Source: CAYLLN01 sp033762315 (lineage in GTDB: Bacteria; Planctomycetota; Planctomycetia; Pirellulales; Pirellulaceae). Taken from it: 64,000 bases of DNA. The position numbers and the translations under genes were made by a program. Location of the stretch: NCBI GenBank assembly GCA_033762315.1, contig JANRLS010000226.1, positions 21,214-85,213 on the forward strand, given 5' to 3'. Of this stretch, positions 16,090-24,337 are shown piece after piece (positions within the stretch are counted from its first letter, which is position 1; each line of letters starts with the position of its first letter). The notes under the pieces were generated by a model, which was given only the letters and a program-made list of their open reading frames with translations, had not been told where the DNA came from and made no database searches.

Positions 16090-17583
16090 ATGTCCTTGTT
16101 TCGCAAGCTCGCCGCGCTGGCGGCGTTGACGCTCGCTTTCGCCGCGAATTCGCTGGCGGGCGACGATTGGCCGCAGTTTCGCGGGCCCAATTGCTCGGGA
16201 ATCGCCCCCGCCGCCAAAAACCTGCCGATTACGTTTTCGCCCGCCGAGAACTGCCGCTGGTCGGCCGAAGTCGGCGATGGCATCGGCTGTCCGGTAGTCG
16301 CGGCGGGGCGAGTGTTCGTCAATGGGATGACGGGGGACGAAATGGTCAGCCTGCTGGCCTTCGACGCCCAAACGGGCAAAAAGCTGTGGCAGCGCGATTG
16401 GCCCACCGGCTTTTTGGCCGAAGTTCACAAAACTAACAGCCAGGCGAGCTCGACCGTGGCGGCTGACGGCGAGCGGGTCTATTTCTATTTTTCGACGCTC
16501 GGCCTGGTGGCGGTCGATGCGGCCACCGGCGCGGATGCCTGGCGGCAAAAGCTCCCCACGCCGTTTTTCGTCTTCAAATGGGGGCCGGGAATGTCTCCCG
16601 TGCTGTATCGCGACCTCGTGCTATTTTGTCAGGACGACGACCTCTTCCCCGCCTTCTATGCCTTCGACCGAACCACCGGCGAGCTGCGCTGGAAAGACGA
16701 CCGGCTCGATCAGGCGGTCAACTATTCGCATCCGGTGATCTGCACGGTCGATGGCCGCGACGACATCGTGGTCGGCGGCACCGGCATGCTGATCGGCTAC
16801 GATCCGGAGACCGGCCGGCGGCGCTGGTTCGCCAAAACGTTGCTCCGCAATATCAAGACCACCCCGGTCGTCGCCGACGGCGTCGTCTATATCTCGCTCC
16901 AAAGCGGCGGCATCGCCAACCAATGGCTCGCCTCGGTCGATCGGGCCGTCACCGGCAACAGCGATGGCAAGCTGAACAAATCCGAAATGCAGGCCTTTGT
17001 CGGCACCATGCCCATTCCCGAAGCGTTTTTCAAAAAGACCTTCGACCGGGGCGACCTCAATCGCGATGGCTTCTTGGAAGGGCGCGAGCTCGACGTGGCG
17101 TTTCTGCACCCCGACAACTTCGCCGGTGCCGACTTCACCGCCAACACCCCCGCCTCCGCCGCCGAAGAGTTTATCCTCGCGGTGCGGGGCGGCGGCACGG
17201 GGGACGTGACCAAATCGCATGTCCTCTGGAAACACCCGACGAAATACACCGATCACATCGTCTCGCCGCTGGTCAGCGATGGCCGCATGTTCCTGCTCAA
17301 AGAAGGAGGCATCACTACCGTTTTCGACACCAAAACGGGCGAATCGCTCCGTGGGGCTAAGCGCGTCGGTGCCGGCGGCAGCTACTTCGCTTCCCCCGTG
17401 CTGGGGGATGGCAAAATCTATCTTGGCGGCGACAACGGCACCGTCGTCGTCCTCAAGAACAGCCCCGACTACGAAGAACTCGCCCGCAACGACCTGGGCG
17501 ACAATATCCTCGCCTCTCCCGCCATTTCCGGCGACGCCCTCTTCATCCGCACCCGCAAAAAGCTGTTTTGCTTTGGCAATTAG
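16090..17583 (+). CDS. Secreted PQQ-like beta-propeller protein with EF-hand insert
   Basis: 497 residues with a Sec signal (LAALAALTLAFAANSLAG). The mature N-terminus DDWPQFRGPNCSG is the standard opening of planctomycete outer-membrane-assembly-like (PQQ/BamB-type) propeller proteins, followed by blades with motifs such as LLAFDAQTGKKLWQ and FYAFDRTTGELRW. Between blades, about residues 294-335, lies an insert with a 12-residue EF-hand loop (DLNRDGFLEGRE, 17053-17088) and a weaker one just before (TGNSDGKLNKSE), so Ca2+ binding is likely. Enzymatic activity is not evident. The gene closes the polysaccharide-related group before the sugar cluster. Confidence 0.85.
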   Translation: MSLFRKLAALAALTLAFAANSLAGDDWPQFRGPNCSGIAPAAKNLPITFSPAENCRWSAEVGDGIGCPVVAAGRVFVNGMTGDEMVSLLAFDAQTGKKLWQRDWPTGFLAEVHKTNSQASSTVAADGERVYFYFSTLGLVAVDAATGADAWRQKLPTPFFVFKWGPGMSPVLYRDLVLFCQDDDLFPAFYAFDRTTGELRWKDDRLDQAVNYSHPVICTVDGRDDIVVGGTGMLIGYDPETGRRRWFAKTLLRNIKTTPVVADGVVYISLQSGGIANQWLASVDRAVTGNSDGKLNKSEMQAFVGTMPIPEAFFKKTFDRGDLNRDGFLEGRELDVAFLHPDNFAGADFTANTPASAAEEFILAVRGGGTGDVTKSHVLWKHPTKYTDHIVSPLVSDGRMFLLKEGGITTVFDTKTGESLRGAKRVGAGGSYFASPVLGDGKIYLGGDNGTVVVLKNSPDYEELARNDLGDNILASPAISGDALFIRTRKKLFCFGN

Positions 17584-17848
17584 GGGAGTATCCAGTCAGT
17601 TATTGGTCAATGTCCGGTGAATCCCGGAGTTGCCAGGCCACCGGAGGGCATCAATTAACGCGAAATCTTCATAAATTGCTCATAATTGGCGGCGAGCATG
17701 GTGCCAACCTTTGATTACCCTGAATCGCTCCGTGACACGCAAATTGACCCCCCTTTGTTTTGAGAGGTTCTGCACCTAAGCAGCACCCCTCCTTGCGGGT
17801 GTCTTCGATTCAGATTTACCCTCGATCTGGCGTGTAGGGTTTCCTTCC

Positions 17849-18628
17849 ATGAGTAAGGTTGTGATCCTTTGCGGCGGACTTGGCACGCGCATGCGGGAGG
17901 AAACGGAGTTTCGCCCGAAGCCGATGGTCGATATCGGGGGACGGCCGATCTTGTGGCACATCATGCGACAGTATGGGCATTTTGGATTTAATGAGTTTGT
18001 CCTTTGTCTGGGCTACAAGGGGCACATGATCAAGGAATACTTCCTGAACTATGAGGCGATGACGAGCGATTTCACGATTAGCCTGGGAGATCGCCAGCAA
18101 GTCGCCTATCACGGTCCTCACCCCGAACAGAGGTTCCGCGTGACGCTGGCGGATACCGGGGACAACACCATGACGGGGGGTCGCATTCAGGCGATCGAGC
18201 AATACGTTGACGGCGACACATTCCTTGTCACTTACGGGGATGGACTCGCGGACGTGAACATCGGCGCGGTGCTTCGTTTTCATCGCGAGCATGGCAAAAT
18301 CGCGACCGTCACGGCGGTAAGACCGATTTCTCGCTATGGACTGTTGACCGTGGCCGACGATGGCCAGGTGACGGACTTCGCCGAAAAGCCCAATCTGGAA
18401 GGTTGGATCAACGCCGGCTTTTTCGTCTTTCAGCGCGAAATCTTCCGCTATCTTTCGGGAAATCAGTGTGTTCTCGAGCGCGAGCCGCTTGAGCGCTTGT
18501 GCCGCGAGGGTCAGTTGGCCGCGTTTCGCCATGAGGGATACTTCTACGCAATGGACACCTACCGCGAGTACAAGCACCTGAACGACATTTGGACCGCGGG
18601 GCGAGCTCCTTGGAAGGTGTGGACGTGA
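17849..18628 (+). CDS. rfbF: Glucose-1-phosphate cytidylyltransferase
   Basis: 259 residues. Makes CDP-glucose from CTP and glucose 1-phosphate, the entry step to CDP-3,6-dideoxyhexoses. The start MSKVVILCGGLGTRMREETEFRPKPMVDIGGRPILWHIM is the nucleotidyltransferase signature with GGLGTR and the KPM lysine. Length matches the RfbF/AscA/DdhA family (about 257). The 265-bp leader upstream should hold the cluster promoter, though no clear one is seen. Its TGA overlaps the next gene's GTG (GTGA), so translation is coupled. Confidence 0.95.
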   Translation: MSKVVILCGGLGTRMREETEFRPKPMVDIGGRPILWHIMRQYGHFGFNEFVLCLGYKGHMIKEYFLNYEAMTSDFTISLGDRQQVAYHGPHPEQRFRVTLADTGDNTMTGGRIQAIEQYVDGDTFLVTYGDGLADVNIGAVLRFHREHGKIATVTAVRPISRYGLLTVADDGQVTDFAEKPNLEGWINAGFFVFQREIFRYLSGNQCVLEREPLERLCREGQLAAFRHEGYFYAMDTYREYKHLNDIWTAGRAPWKVWT

Positions 18629-19776
18629 TTCCCATAATCGATTGGCAACAGTCCTTTGCCGGCAAGCGGGTGTTCGTGACGGGGGCGACCGGATTCAAGG
18701 GAGCGTGGCTCTGTCTGTTGCTGGACAAACTAGGCGCCGAGGTGCATGCGCACGGACTGGAACCGGATACGACACCGAACCTATTCCACGCGGCGGACGT
18801 GGCTTCCAAGTTGGCGAGCATGACCGTTGCCGACATTTGTGATGCCCCGGCGCTCGAGTCGGCTATGCGTGCCGCGCGCGCCGACTTTGTGTTTCACCTG
18901 GCCGCCCAATCGCTGGTGAAGCGTGGCTACCTTGTCCCGCGAACGACGTATCTGACTAATGTGCAGGGAACGGCAACCCTGCTCGACGTGGTTCGCACGG
19001 GGAATCGCCCGTGCGTCGTGATCGCCGTCACGAGCGACAAGTGCTACGGGGGCCCCCCCACCGCGGCCGGTCACCGCGAGCAAGATGAACTGGGAGGGCA
19101 CGATCCTTACAGCGCCAGCAAGGCCGCCGCGGAAATCGTGATCTCGTCCTTCCGACGATCCTATTTTTCGCCACGAAGTTTAGCGGAGCACGGCGTCAAG
19201 CTGGCTTCGGTCCGAGCCGGGAATGTCATCGGCGGCGGAGACTGGGCGGCCGACCGCCTGGTCCCCGATCTGGTGCGCTGTCTCCAGGCGGCGCAACCAC
19301 TCGAGGTGCGCAGTCCCAATTCGGTGCGTCCCTGGCAACACGTGCTGGACTGCCTCGGTGGTTACCTGCGGCTCGCCGGGCAAATGGCGATGAGCGACGA
19401 CCCGCAATGGTGCGAGGCGTGGAACTTCGGCCCACAAGTCGCCGACGAACGAACCGTGCGTCAATTCGTGGAGGAGTTTCTCCAAGTCTGGGGGGGCGGA
19501 ACCTGGGTCGATGTTAGCGGCGGCGAGCATCTGCACGAAACGGGCGTTCTGCGCTTGTGCAGCGAGAAAGCGCGCACGAATCTGGGTTGGACGCCACGCT
19601 GGGAGTTTTCCCGCGCGCTGCGCCACACCGCGCGGTGGTATCAAGAGTTTGAGCGGGACCCACGCGGCGCTCGGGATTACTGCCTCGCGGATATTCACGA
19701 CTATTTGGACGCGAAAGAGGCGAGTCACCGGGCGATTTCACGGCTCGTCGGCGCCGCGTCAGCGGACTCAAGGTGA
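18625..19776 (+). CDS. rfbG: CDP-glucose 4,6-dehydratase
   Basis: 383 residues from the GTG at 18625; this start was chosen because it overlaps the rfbF stop as GTGA, as also at the next junction. The enzyme is an NAD-dependent SDR converting CDP-glucose to CDP-4-keto-6-deoxyglucose. Visible marks are the Rossmann loop VTGATGFKGAWLCLL, VTSDKCYGG, and the catalytic Tyr/Lys in DPYSASKAAAEIV, where most dehydratases have YGASK-type sequence. RPWQHVLDCLGGYLRLA is characteristic of the RfbG group. It ends in a 4-bp overlap with rfbH. Confidence 0.95.
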   Translation: MIPIIDWQQSFAGKRVFVTGATGFKGAWLCLLLDKLGAEVHAHGLEPDTTPNLFHAADVASKLASMTVADICDAPALESAMRAARADFVFHLAAQSLVKRGYLVPRTTYLTNVQGTATLLDVVRTGNRPCVVIAVTSDKCYGGPPTAAGHREQDELGGHDPYSASKAAAEIVISSFRRSYFSPRSLAEHGVKLASVRAGNVIGGGDWAADRLVPDLVRCLQAAQPLEVRSPNSVRPWQHVLDCLGGYLRLAGQMAMSDDPQWCEAWNFGPQVADERTVRQFVEEFLQVWGGGTWVDVSGGEHLHETGVLRLCSEKARTNLGWTPRWEFSRALRHTARWYQEFERDPRGARDYCLADIHDYLDAKEASHRAISRLVGAASADSR

Positions 19777-21110
19777 ATCTCATGTCTCCAGACCACCTGC
19801 GGTCACAGATCCTGGCGCTGACCGAGCAGTATTACCGAGCGAACTGGCCACACCGGGAGTTCGTGCCCGGCAAATCCCCGGTCCCAGTTTCTGGCCGAGT
19901 ATTCGATGCCGATGAGTTGGAGCGATTGGTCGAGGCTTCACTTGATTTTTGGTTGACGACCGGTCGCTTCGCCGCGCAGTTCGAGCGCGAACTTGCCCAG
20001 ACGGTCGGCAATCGCTTCGCGCTGTTGGTGAATTCCGGCTCGAGCGCGAATTTGCTGGCTGTTTCCGCCCTGACTTCGCCGCAGCTTGGCGAACGGCGGC
20101 TCATGCCGGGGGATGAGGTTCTCACGGTTGCCGCCGGATTTCCTACCACCGTCAATCCGATACTCCAAAACCGCCTTACGCCGGTTTTCGTGGATTGCCT
20201 GCTGCCGACGTACAACGTGGACCCCGTGCGGCTGGCCGAGGCGGTCTCGCCCCGAACGAAGGCAATCGTCCTGGCCCACACGCTCGGCAATCCTTGGGAT
20301 GTCGCGGCCGTGCGGGAGATCGCCCGCAATCATCAGTTGTGGCTGATTGAAGACTGCTGCGACGCCCTCGGCTCCACCTACCACGGCGAATACTGTGGAA
20401 CCTTCGGCGATCTTGCGACGCTCAGCTTCTACCCGGCTCATCATATCACCATGGGCGAGGGAGGGGCGGTGCTGACGAAAAGTCCGCTGCTCAAGAAAAT
20501 CGTCGAGTCGCTGCGAGATTGGGGACGCGATTGCTGGTGCGAACCCGGTAAAGACAACACCTGCGGCCAGCGGTTCGACTGGCAACTCGGAAGCCTGCCC
20601 GAGGGTTACGACCACAAATACACCTACAGCCACGTCGGTTACAACCTGAAAGCGACCGACATGCAAGCCGCCGTGGGGGTGGCGCAACTCAAAAAGCTCG
20701 CGGGCTTCTGCGCGGCGCGAAGGGCCAATTTTCGCCGGCTTCATGAGGGTCTGGCCGACTTGCGGGACCTGTTGGTCCTTCCCACTCCCACGCCGGGAGC
20801 CGATCCCGCCTGGTTTGGTTTTCCGCTGGCGGTGCGACCCGACGCCCCGTTCACCCGCAACGACCTGGTCCGACACCTGGAAAGTCACAAAATCGCCACC
20901 CGGCTGCTCTTTGGGGGCAACCTCCTGCGGCAACCGGCGTACGCGGGGTGCGAGCATCGCGTTGCCGGCGAGCTAACCCGGACCGATTTCGTGATGAATC
21001 AAGTCTTTTGGATCGGCGTCTATCCGGGCCTCACGCCGCCGATGCTCGATTACGTTCTCGAAACGATCCACCTCTTCTGCCGTCAGTCGGTTCGGGCAGG
21101 TGCGAGATGA
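19773..21110 (+). CDS. rfbH: CDP-4-keto-6-deoxyglucose 3-dehydrase (E1), iron-sulfur PMP enzyme
   Basis: 445 residues from the GTG at 19773 (overlap GTGA with rfbG; an ATG at 19782 is an alternative). The enzyme uses pyridoxamine phosphate and a [2Fe-2S] cluster to remove the C3 hydroxyl. The usual aminotransferase lysine is replaced by His in SFYPAHHITMGEGG (His223/224), as in characterised E1. Counting residues, four cysteines fit the family spacing C-x57-C-x-C-x7-C: the second Cys of EDCC and the three in CWCEPGKDNTC. The partner reductase E3 (DdhD/AscD) is absent from the window. ATGA overlap with the next gene. Confidence 0.95.
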   Translation: MNLMSPDHLRSQILALTEQYYRANWPHREFVPGKSPVPVSGRVFDADELERLVEASLDFWLTTGRFAAQFERELAQTVGNRFALLVNSGSSANLLAVSALTSPQLGERRLMPGDEVLTVAAGFPTTVNPILQNRLTPVFVDCLLPTYNVDPVRLAEAVSPRTKAIVLAHTLGNPWDVAAVREIARNHQLWLIEDCCDALGSTYHGEYCGTFGDLATLSFYPAHHITMGEGGAVLTKSPLLKKIVESLRDWGRDCWCEPGKDNTCGQRFDWQLGSLPEGYDHKYTYSHVGYNLKATDMQAAVGVAQLKKLAGFCAARRANFRRLHEGLADLRDLLVLPTPTPGADPAWFGFPLAVRPDAPFTRNDLVRHLESHKIATRLLFGGNLLRQPAYAGCEHRVAGELTRTDFVMNQVFWIGVYPGLTPPMLDYVLETIHLFCRQSVRAGAR

Positions 21111-23248
21111 AGCGGCGCTCCATCCGGCACGCCCCGTTAGGCGCATCACCGGCAAAGCTCTGCCAGATCGGGCCGACGGATGATTCCGTTGTCATTGAGC
21201 CGGTTGAAACGACCTTGTTCTTGTTGAGCCTGCTTCTAGCGGTAGTAACATTTGTTCTGTCCTGTTGGGTGATCGCGGAAATTGGGACCGCGCCAGCGAT
21301 GCTCCCCATCATCGAGCAAATGCTGCCGGAGATCCGCCAGCATGTCCATCCTGAGCCGCTGGAGCGGCGAATGTATCTTTGGGGCCTCCTGTGCATGCCC
21401 ATATTGCCCGCGATCTTCTACGCAATGCTGTGCTGGTGGGGTCGGCGCTATCCCGGTCACTTGGAAAGCTTGCGGCATCCCCGCTGCATCGCGATTCAAG
21501 ATGGCCTTCTTCTGGTCGGGGGAGTTCTGTGGATCACGGCACTCGCCAGTTCGACCAAAGTTCCCGGATTTTGGCCACGATTGCTCGTTGCAGCCCTGAT
21601 CGCGACGGTGATGGTCGCCGTTTGCCGAATTCGATGGCAAAGCTGGAAATGGCTCGACGCGGGGTTGGCGGTTGTGTTGCTCATCGCGTGCTTTCGATTA
21701 CTGTACGTCAATGACGAAACCTACCTAAGTTCATCCGATCAATCGACCGCACATCACCTGGAAGTCGTGCTGGGGGCCGTGTTGCAGGCGGCGAATGGCC
21801 GGATCGTGCTAATCGACACGACTTCTCAGTACGGGGTCTTGTATCCGTATGTGACGGCTCTCGCCGTCGCTCCGTTTGGTCTCTCACTTAGCAGCGTGAG
21901 CATTTTTTTCGCGTTATTGAATTGTGCCTGTCTGGTGCTCGGTTGGGCCTCGGTGCGTCAGCATGGAGAGCTTCCATGGGTATGGGAATTGGCGACTCGC
22001 ATCGGATTGGCGGGCTGGGTCATCTCGTTCACTGGTTATGTCTTGTTCCAATTGGAAGGATCACTTGTCTATTACCAGTATTTTCCCATCCGGACACTAA
22101 GTGGCTTTTTTTTTCTGTGGCTGACGGCGGTAGTTGCCAAATCCAGCGGGCGATTGCGGGTATCACTGGTCGTGTTGGGATATGTCGCCGCGGGAGGAGC
22201 AGTACTTTGGAACCTCGACACCGGCCTCGTCGTACTCATTGCGTGGACCGCATTCAACGTGTTCGCCGCACTGATTCATCCTAGCCGCACCTTCAGGTCG
22301 ATGGTCGCCGCTGGGATCGCCCATGCGGTTTGTGCGGCGGGCACGCTGGCCCTATGGGTTCTGTCCTATGCCTTGGTGGCGTGGGGCGCGAGGGGCCAGT
22401 GGCCCACGCTCCAGGGTGCGCTTGAATATCAACGAATTTTCTATGTTGCTGGGTTCTTCATGCTTCCGATGCGGATGTGGGAACTGTGGCAGCCGCTGAT
22501 TCTCGTGTACTTGATCGCGATTGGTGACTGTCTGCGGCGCTGCTGGCACGGGACGGCGGACCACCGTACGGCTTGGCGAATGTTTGCTGCCTTGTTGGGT
22601 ATGGGAGTATTTTCCTATTATCAGGGCCGAAGTCACATTCAGGTGTTGCTGGCGGTTGTTTATCCCGCGGTTCTCCTCTGCATCGACTATGGCTCCGCGG
22701 CGGCAGTGCAACTCCGGCAGTGGACGCCCGGCTACTGGTGGACCTTGCCGGCAGCCCGCCGCGCCCTGTTGATTTCCTGGTCCGCCGCTCTCCTACCAGC
22801 GCTGGGAATTGTCCTTGCGGCCGGCGCGGTTCCCGCGGCCGTCGAGGAAGTATTTTTTCGCGAGTCCACGGGGGCCACCAAATCCTTGGAGCCGACCCTC
22901 GCTCGCTATCGTGAAATCTTGAGGGGGCGAAAATTGGTCATCGCCTCGAGCTACGCCAACTACCTGCACGCCCAAACCGGCACCTGCTCGGCGCTTCCCT
23001 GCAGCGCGATCGCCGAGGTAATGCTGGCCAGTCAAGCTGAAGAGATTATCCGTCTGTTGACTTCCGGCGACGTGGAGTTCTTGATCGTCGATGAAAGAGC
23101 GCCGCGCGTCTGGTTAACGATTTTGCCGCAGGTGATTTCGAGCGGTGCCTGGGAGCCCATCGCCAAGGACAGCGGACTGGTGGTGTTCCGACGAGTCGCT
23201 TTACAAACCGGCGCGCCCGGCTCGTCGGGCTCGCCAAACTCGCCATGA
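21107..23248 (+). CDS. Large polytopic membrane protein, possible glycosyltransferase or polymer-export protein
   Basis: 713 residues; the ATG at 21107 overlaps the rfbH stop (ATGA), which decides the start. Many hydrophobic segments (first at about residues 35-55: TLFLLSLLLAVVTFVLSCWV) spread over the first 560 residues, with a soluble C-terminal part of about 130 residues. The layout, with many TM segments and a loop containing acidic residues after TM1-2, resembles GT-C or PMT-like mannosyltransferases, but no signature is clear. By position it probably transfers or handles the sugar made by this cluster. Codon third positions are less GC-rich than in the flanking housekeeping genes. Confidence 0.65.
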   Translation: MKRRSIRHAPLGASPAKLCQIGPTDDSVVIEPVETTLFLLSLLLAVVTFVLSCWVIAEIGTAPAMLPIIEQMLPEIRQHVHPEPLERRMYLWGLLCMPILPAIFYAMLCWWGRRYPGHLESLRHPRCIAIQDGLLLVGGVLWITALASSTKVPGFWPRLLVAALIATVMVAVCRIRWQSWKWLDAGLAVVLLIACFRLLYVNDETYLSSSDQSTAHHLEVVLGAVLQAANGRIVLIDTTSQYGVLYPYVTALAVAPFGLSLSSVSIFFALLNCACLVLGWASVRQHGELPWVWELATRIGLAGWVISFTGYVLFQLEGSLVYYQYFPIRTLSGFFFLWLTAVVAKSSGRLRVSLVVLGYVAAGGAVLWNLDTGLVVLIAWTAFNVFAALIHPSRTFRSMVAAGIAHAVCAAGTLALWVLSYALVAWGARGQWPTLQGALEYQRIFYVAGFFMLPMRMWELWQPLILVYLIAIGDCLRRCWHGTADHRTAWRMFAALLGMGVFSYYQGRSHIQVLLAVVYPAVLLCIDYGSAAAVQLRQWTPGYWWTLPAARRALLISWSAALLPALGIVLAAGAVPAAVEEVFFRESTGATKSLEPTLARYREILRGRKLVIASSYANYLHAQTGTCSALPCSAIAEVMLASQAEEIIRLLTSGDVEFLIVDERAPRVWLTILPQVISSGAWEPIAKDSGLVVFRRVALQTGAPGSSGSPNSP

Positions 23249-23281
23249 CGCCAACCCTAGGTTGGCCCCGGAGTTCCTCGC

Positions 23282-24337
23282 ATGTCACACCCGCTCGCGG
23301 ACGATCTGAACCATGTCCTCGATCGGACCCGCGAACTCTGGGAGGAGCTGCGCGGCAAGCACCTTTTCATCACCGGCGGCACGGGGTTTTTCGGCAAGTG
23401 GCTGCTGGAGAGTTTTGTCTGGGCAAACAAGCGACTGGCGCTTCAAGCCGAAGTTCACGTTCTCACGCGCGATCCGTCGCGGTTCGGCCACGACGTGCCG
23501 CATCTGGTGGCGGAACCCTGCATTCGTCTCGTGCCGGGCAACGTCCGGGCGTTCGAATTTCCGGCAGGTGAATTTTCGCATGTGATCCACGCTGCCGCTG
23601 AATCCAGCACCAAACGCGAGGACCATGACGACCTGTCGATGTTTCACACGGTCGTGCTGGGAACCAGCCGCGTGCTCGAATTCGCCCAACAGTGTGGGGC
23701 GAGAAAGCTGCTCTTTACCAGTTCCGGCGCGGTCTATGGCCGCCAGCCATCGGAGTTGTCGCATGTCGGCGAGGACCACGCTGGAGGCCCCCGACTCACT
23801 GACCCGCACGCCCCCTACGGCGAAGCGAAGCGGGCCGCCGAGCAACTTTGCTGTTTGCACGCTCAGGGGGGCCTGGAATGCAAAATTGCCCGTTGCTTCG
23901 CCTTCGTCGGACCACACTTGCCGCTAAACGCCCACTTCGCCGTGGGAAATTTTCTGGGCGATGCCTTGGCTGGGCGGCCAATCCGCATCGCGGGCGACGG
24001 AACTCCATTCCGCTCCTACCTGTACGCCGCGGACCTCGCGATCTGGCTGTGGACCATCCTGCTCCGCGGACGGAATGGCCGACCGTACAATGTCGGCTCG
24101 GACGAGGAGATCTCAATTGCCGACCTGGCCATGCGCGTTGCCGGCCGATTTAGCCCCCAGCCAGAGGTATCCGTCGCTCTGAAACCGGGCTCGGGGCCGC
24201 CCCCCCAGTATGTTCCCGATACTCGCCGGGCTCGCTCCGAACTTGGCTTACAAACTTGGATCGGGCTCGACGAGGCCCTGGACCGGACGATTCGCTTTCA
24301 CACCCGTTCTCCCACCGGATGCCCAGAAGACCCATGA
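23282..24337 (+). CDS. NAD-dependent epimerase/dehydratase (extended SDR)
   Basis: 351 residues. Rossmann motif ITGGTGFFGKWLLESF, catalytic S-Y-K in TSSGAVYG and the later PYGEAKRAAE, and a substrate-side segment YVPDTRRARSELGL typical of sugar-nucleotide SDRs. In known O-antigen loci the gene beside rfbFGH is a CDP-sugar reductase or epimerase (for example paratose, abequose or tyvelose synthesis). This protein could fill that role, but the exact reaction cannot be read from sequence. It overlaps the TPP enzyme start by 4 bp (ATGA). Confidence 0.82.
   Translation: MSHPLADDLNHVLDRTRELWEELRGKHLFITGGTGFFGKWLLESFVWANKRLALQAEVHVLTRDPSRFGHDVPHLVAEPCIRLVPGNVRAFEFPAGEFSHVIHAAAESSTKREDHDDLSMFHTVVLGTSRVLEFAQQCGARKLLFTSSGAVYGRQPSELSHVGEDHAGGPRLTDPHAPYGEAKRAAEQLCCLHAQGGLECKIARCFAFVGPHLPLNAHFAVGNFLGDALAGRPIRIAGDGTPFRSYLYAADLAIWLWTILLRGRNGRPYNVGSDEEISIADLAMRVAGRFSPQPEVSVALKPGSGPPPQYVPDTRRARSELGLQTWIGLDEALDRTIRFHTRSPTGCPEDP

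Noticed and set aside
17746..17775. TTGACC as the -35 of the sugar-cluster promoter
   Set aside because: No acceptable -10 at 16-18 bp; the true promoter of the 17849 cluster could not be located.
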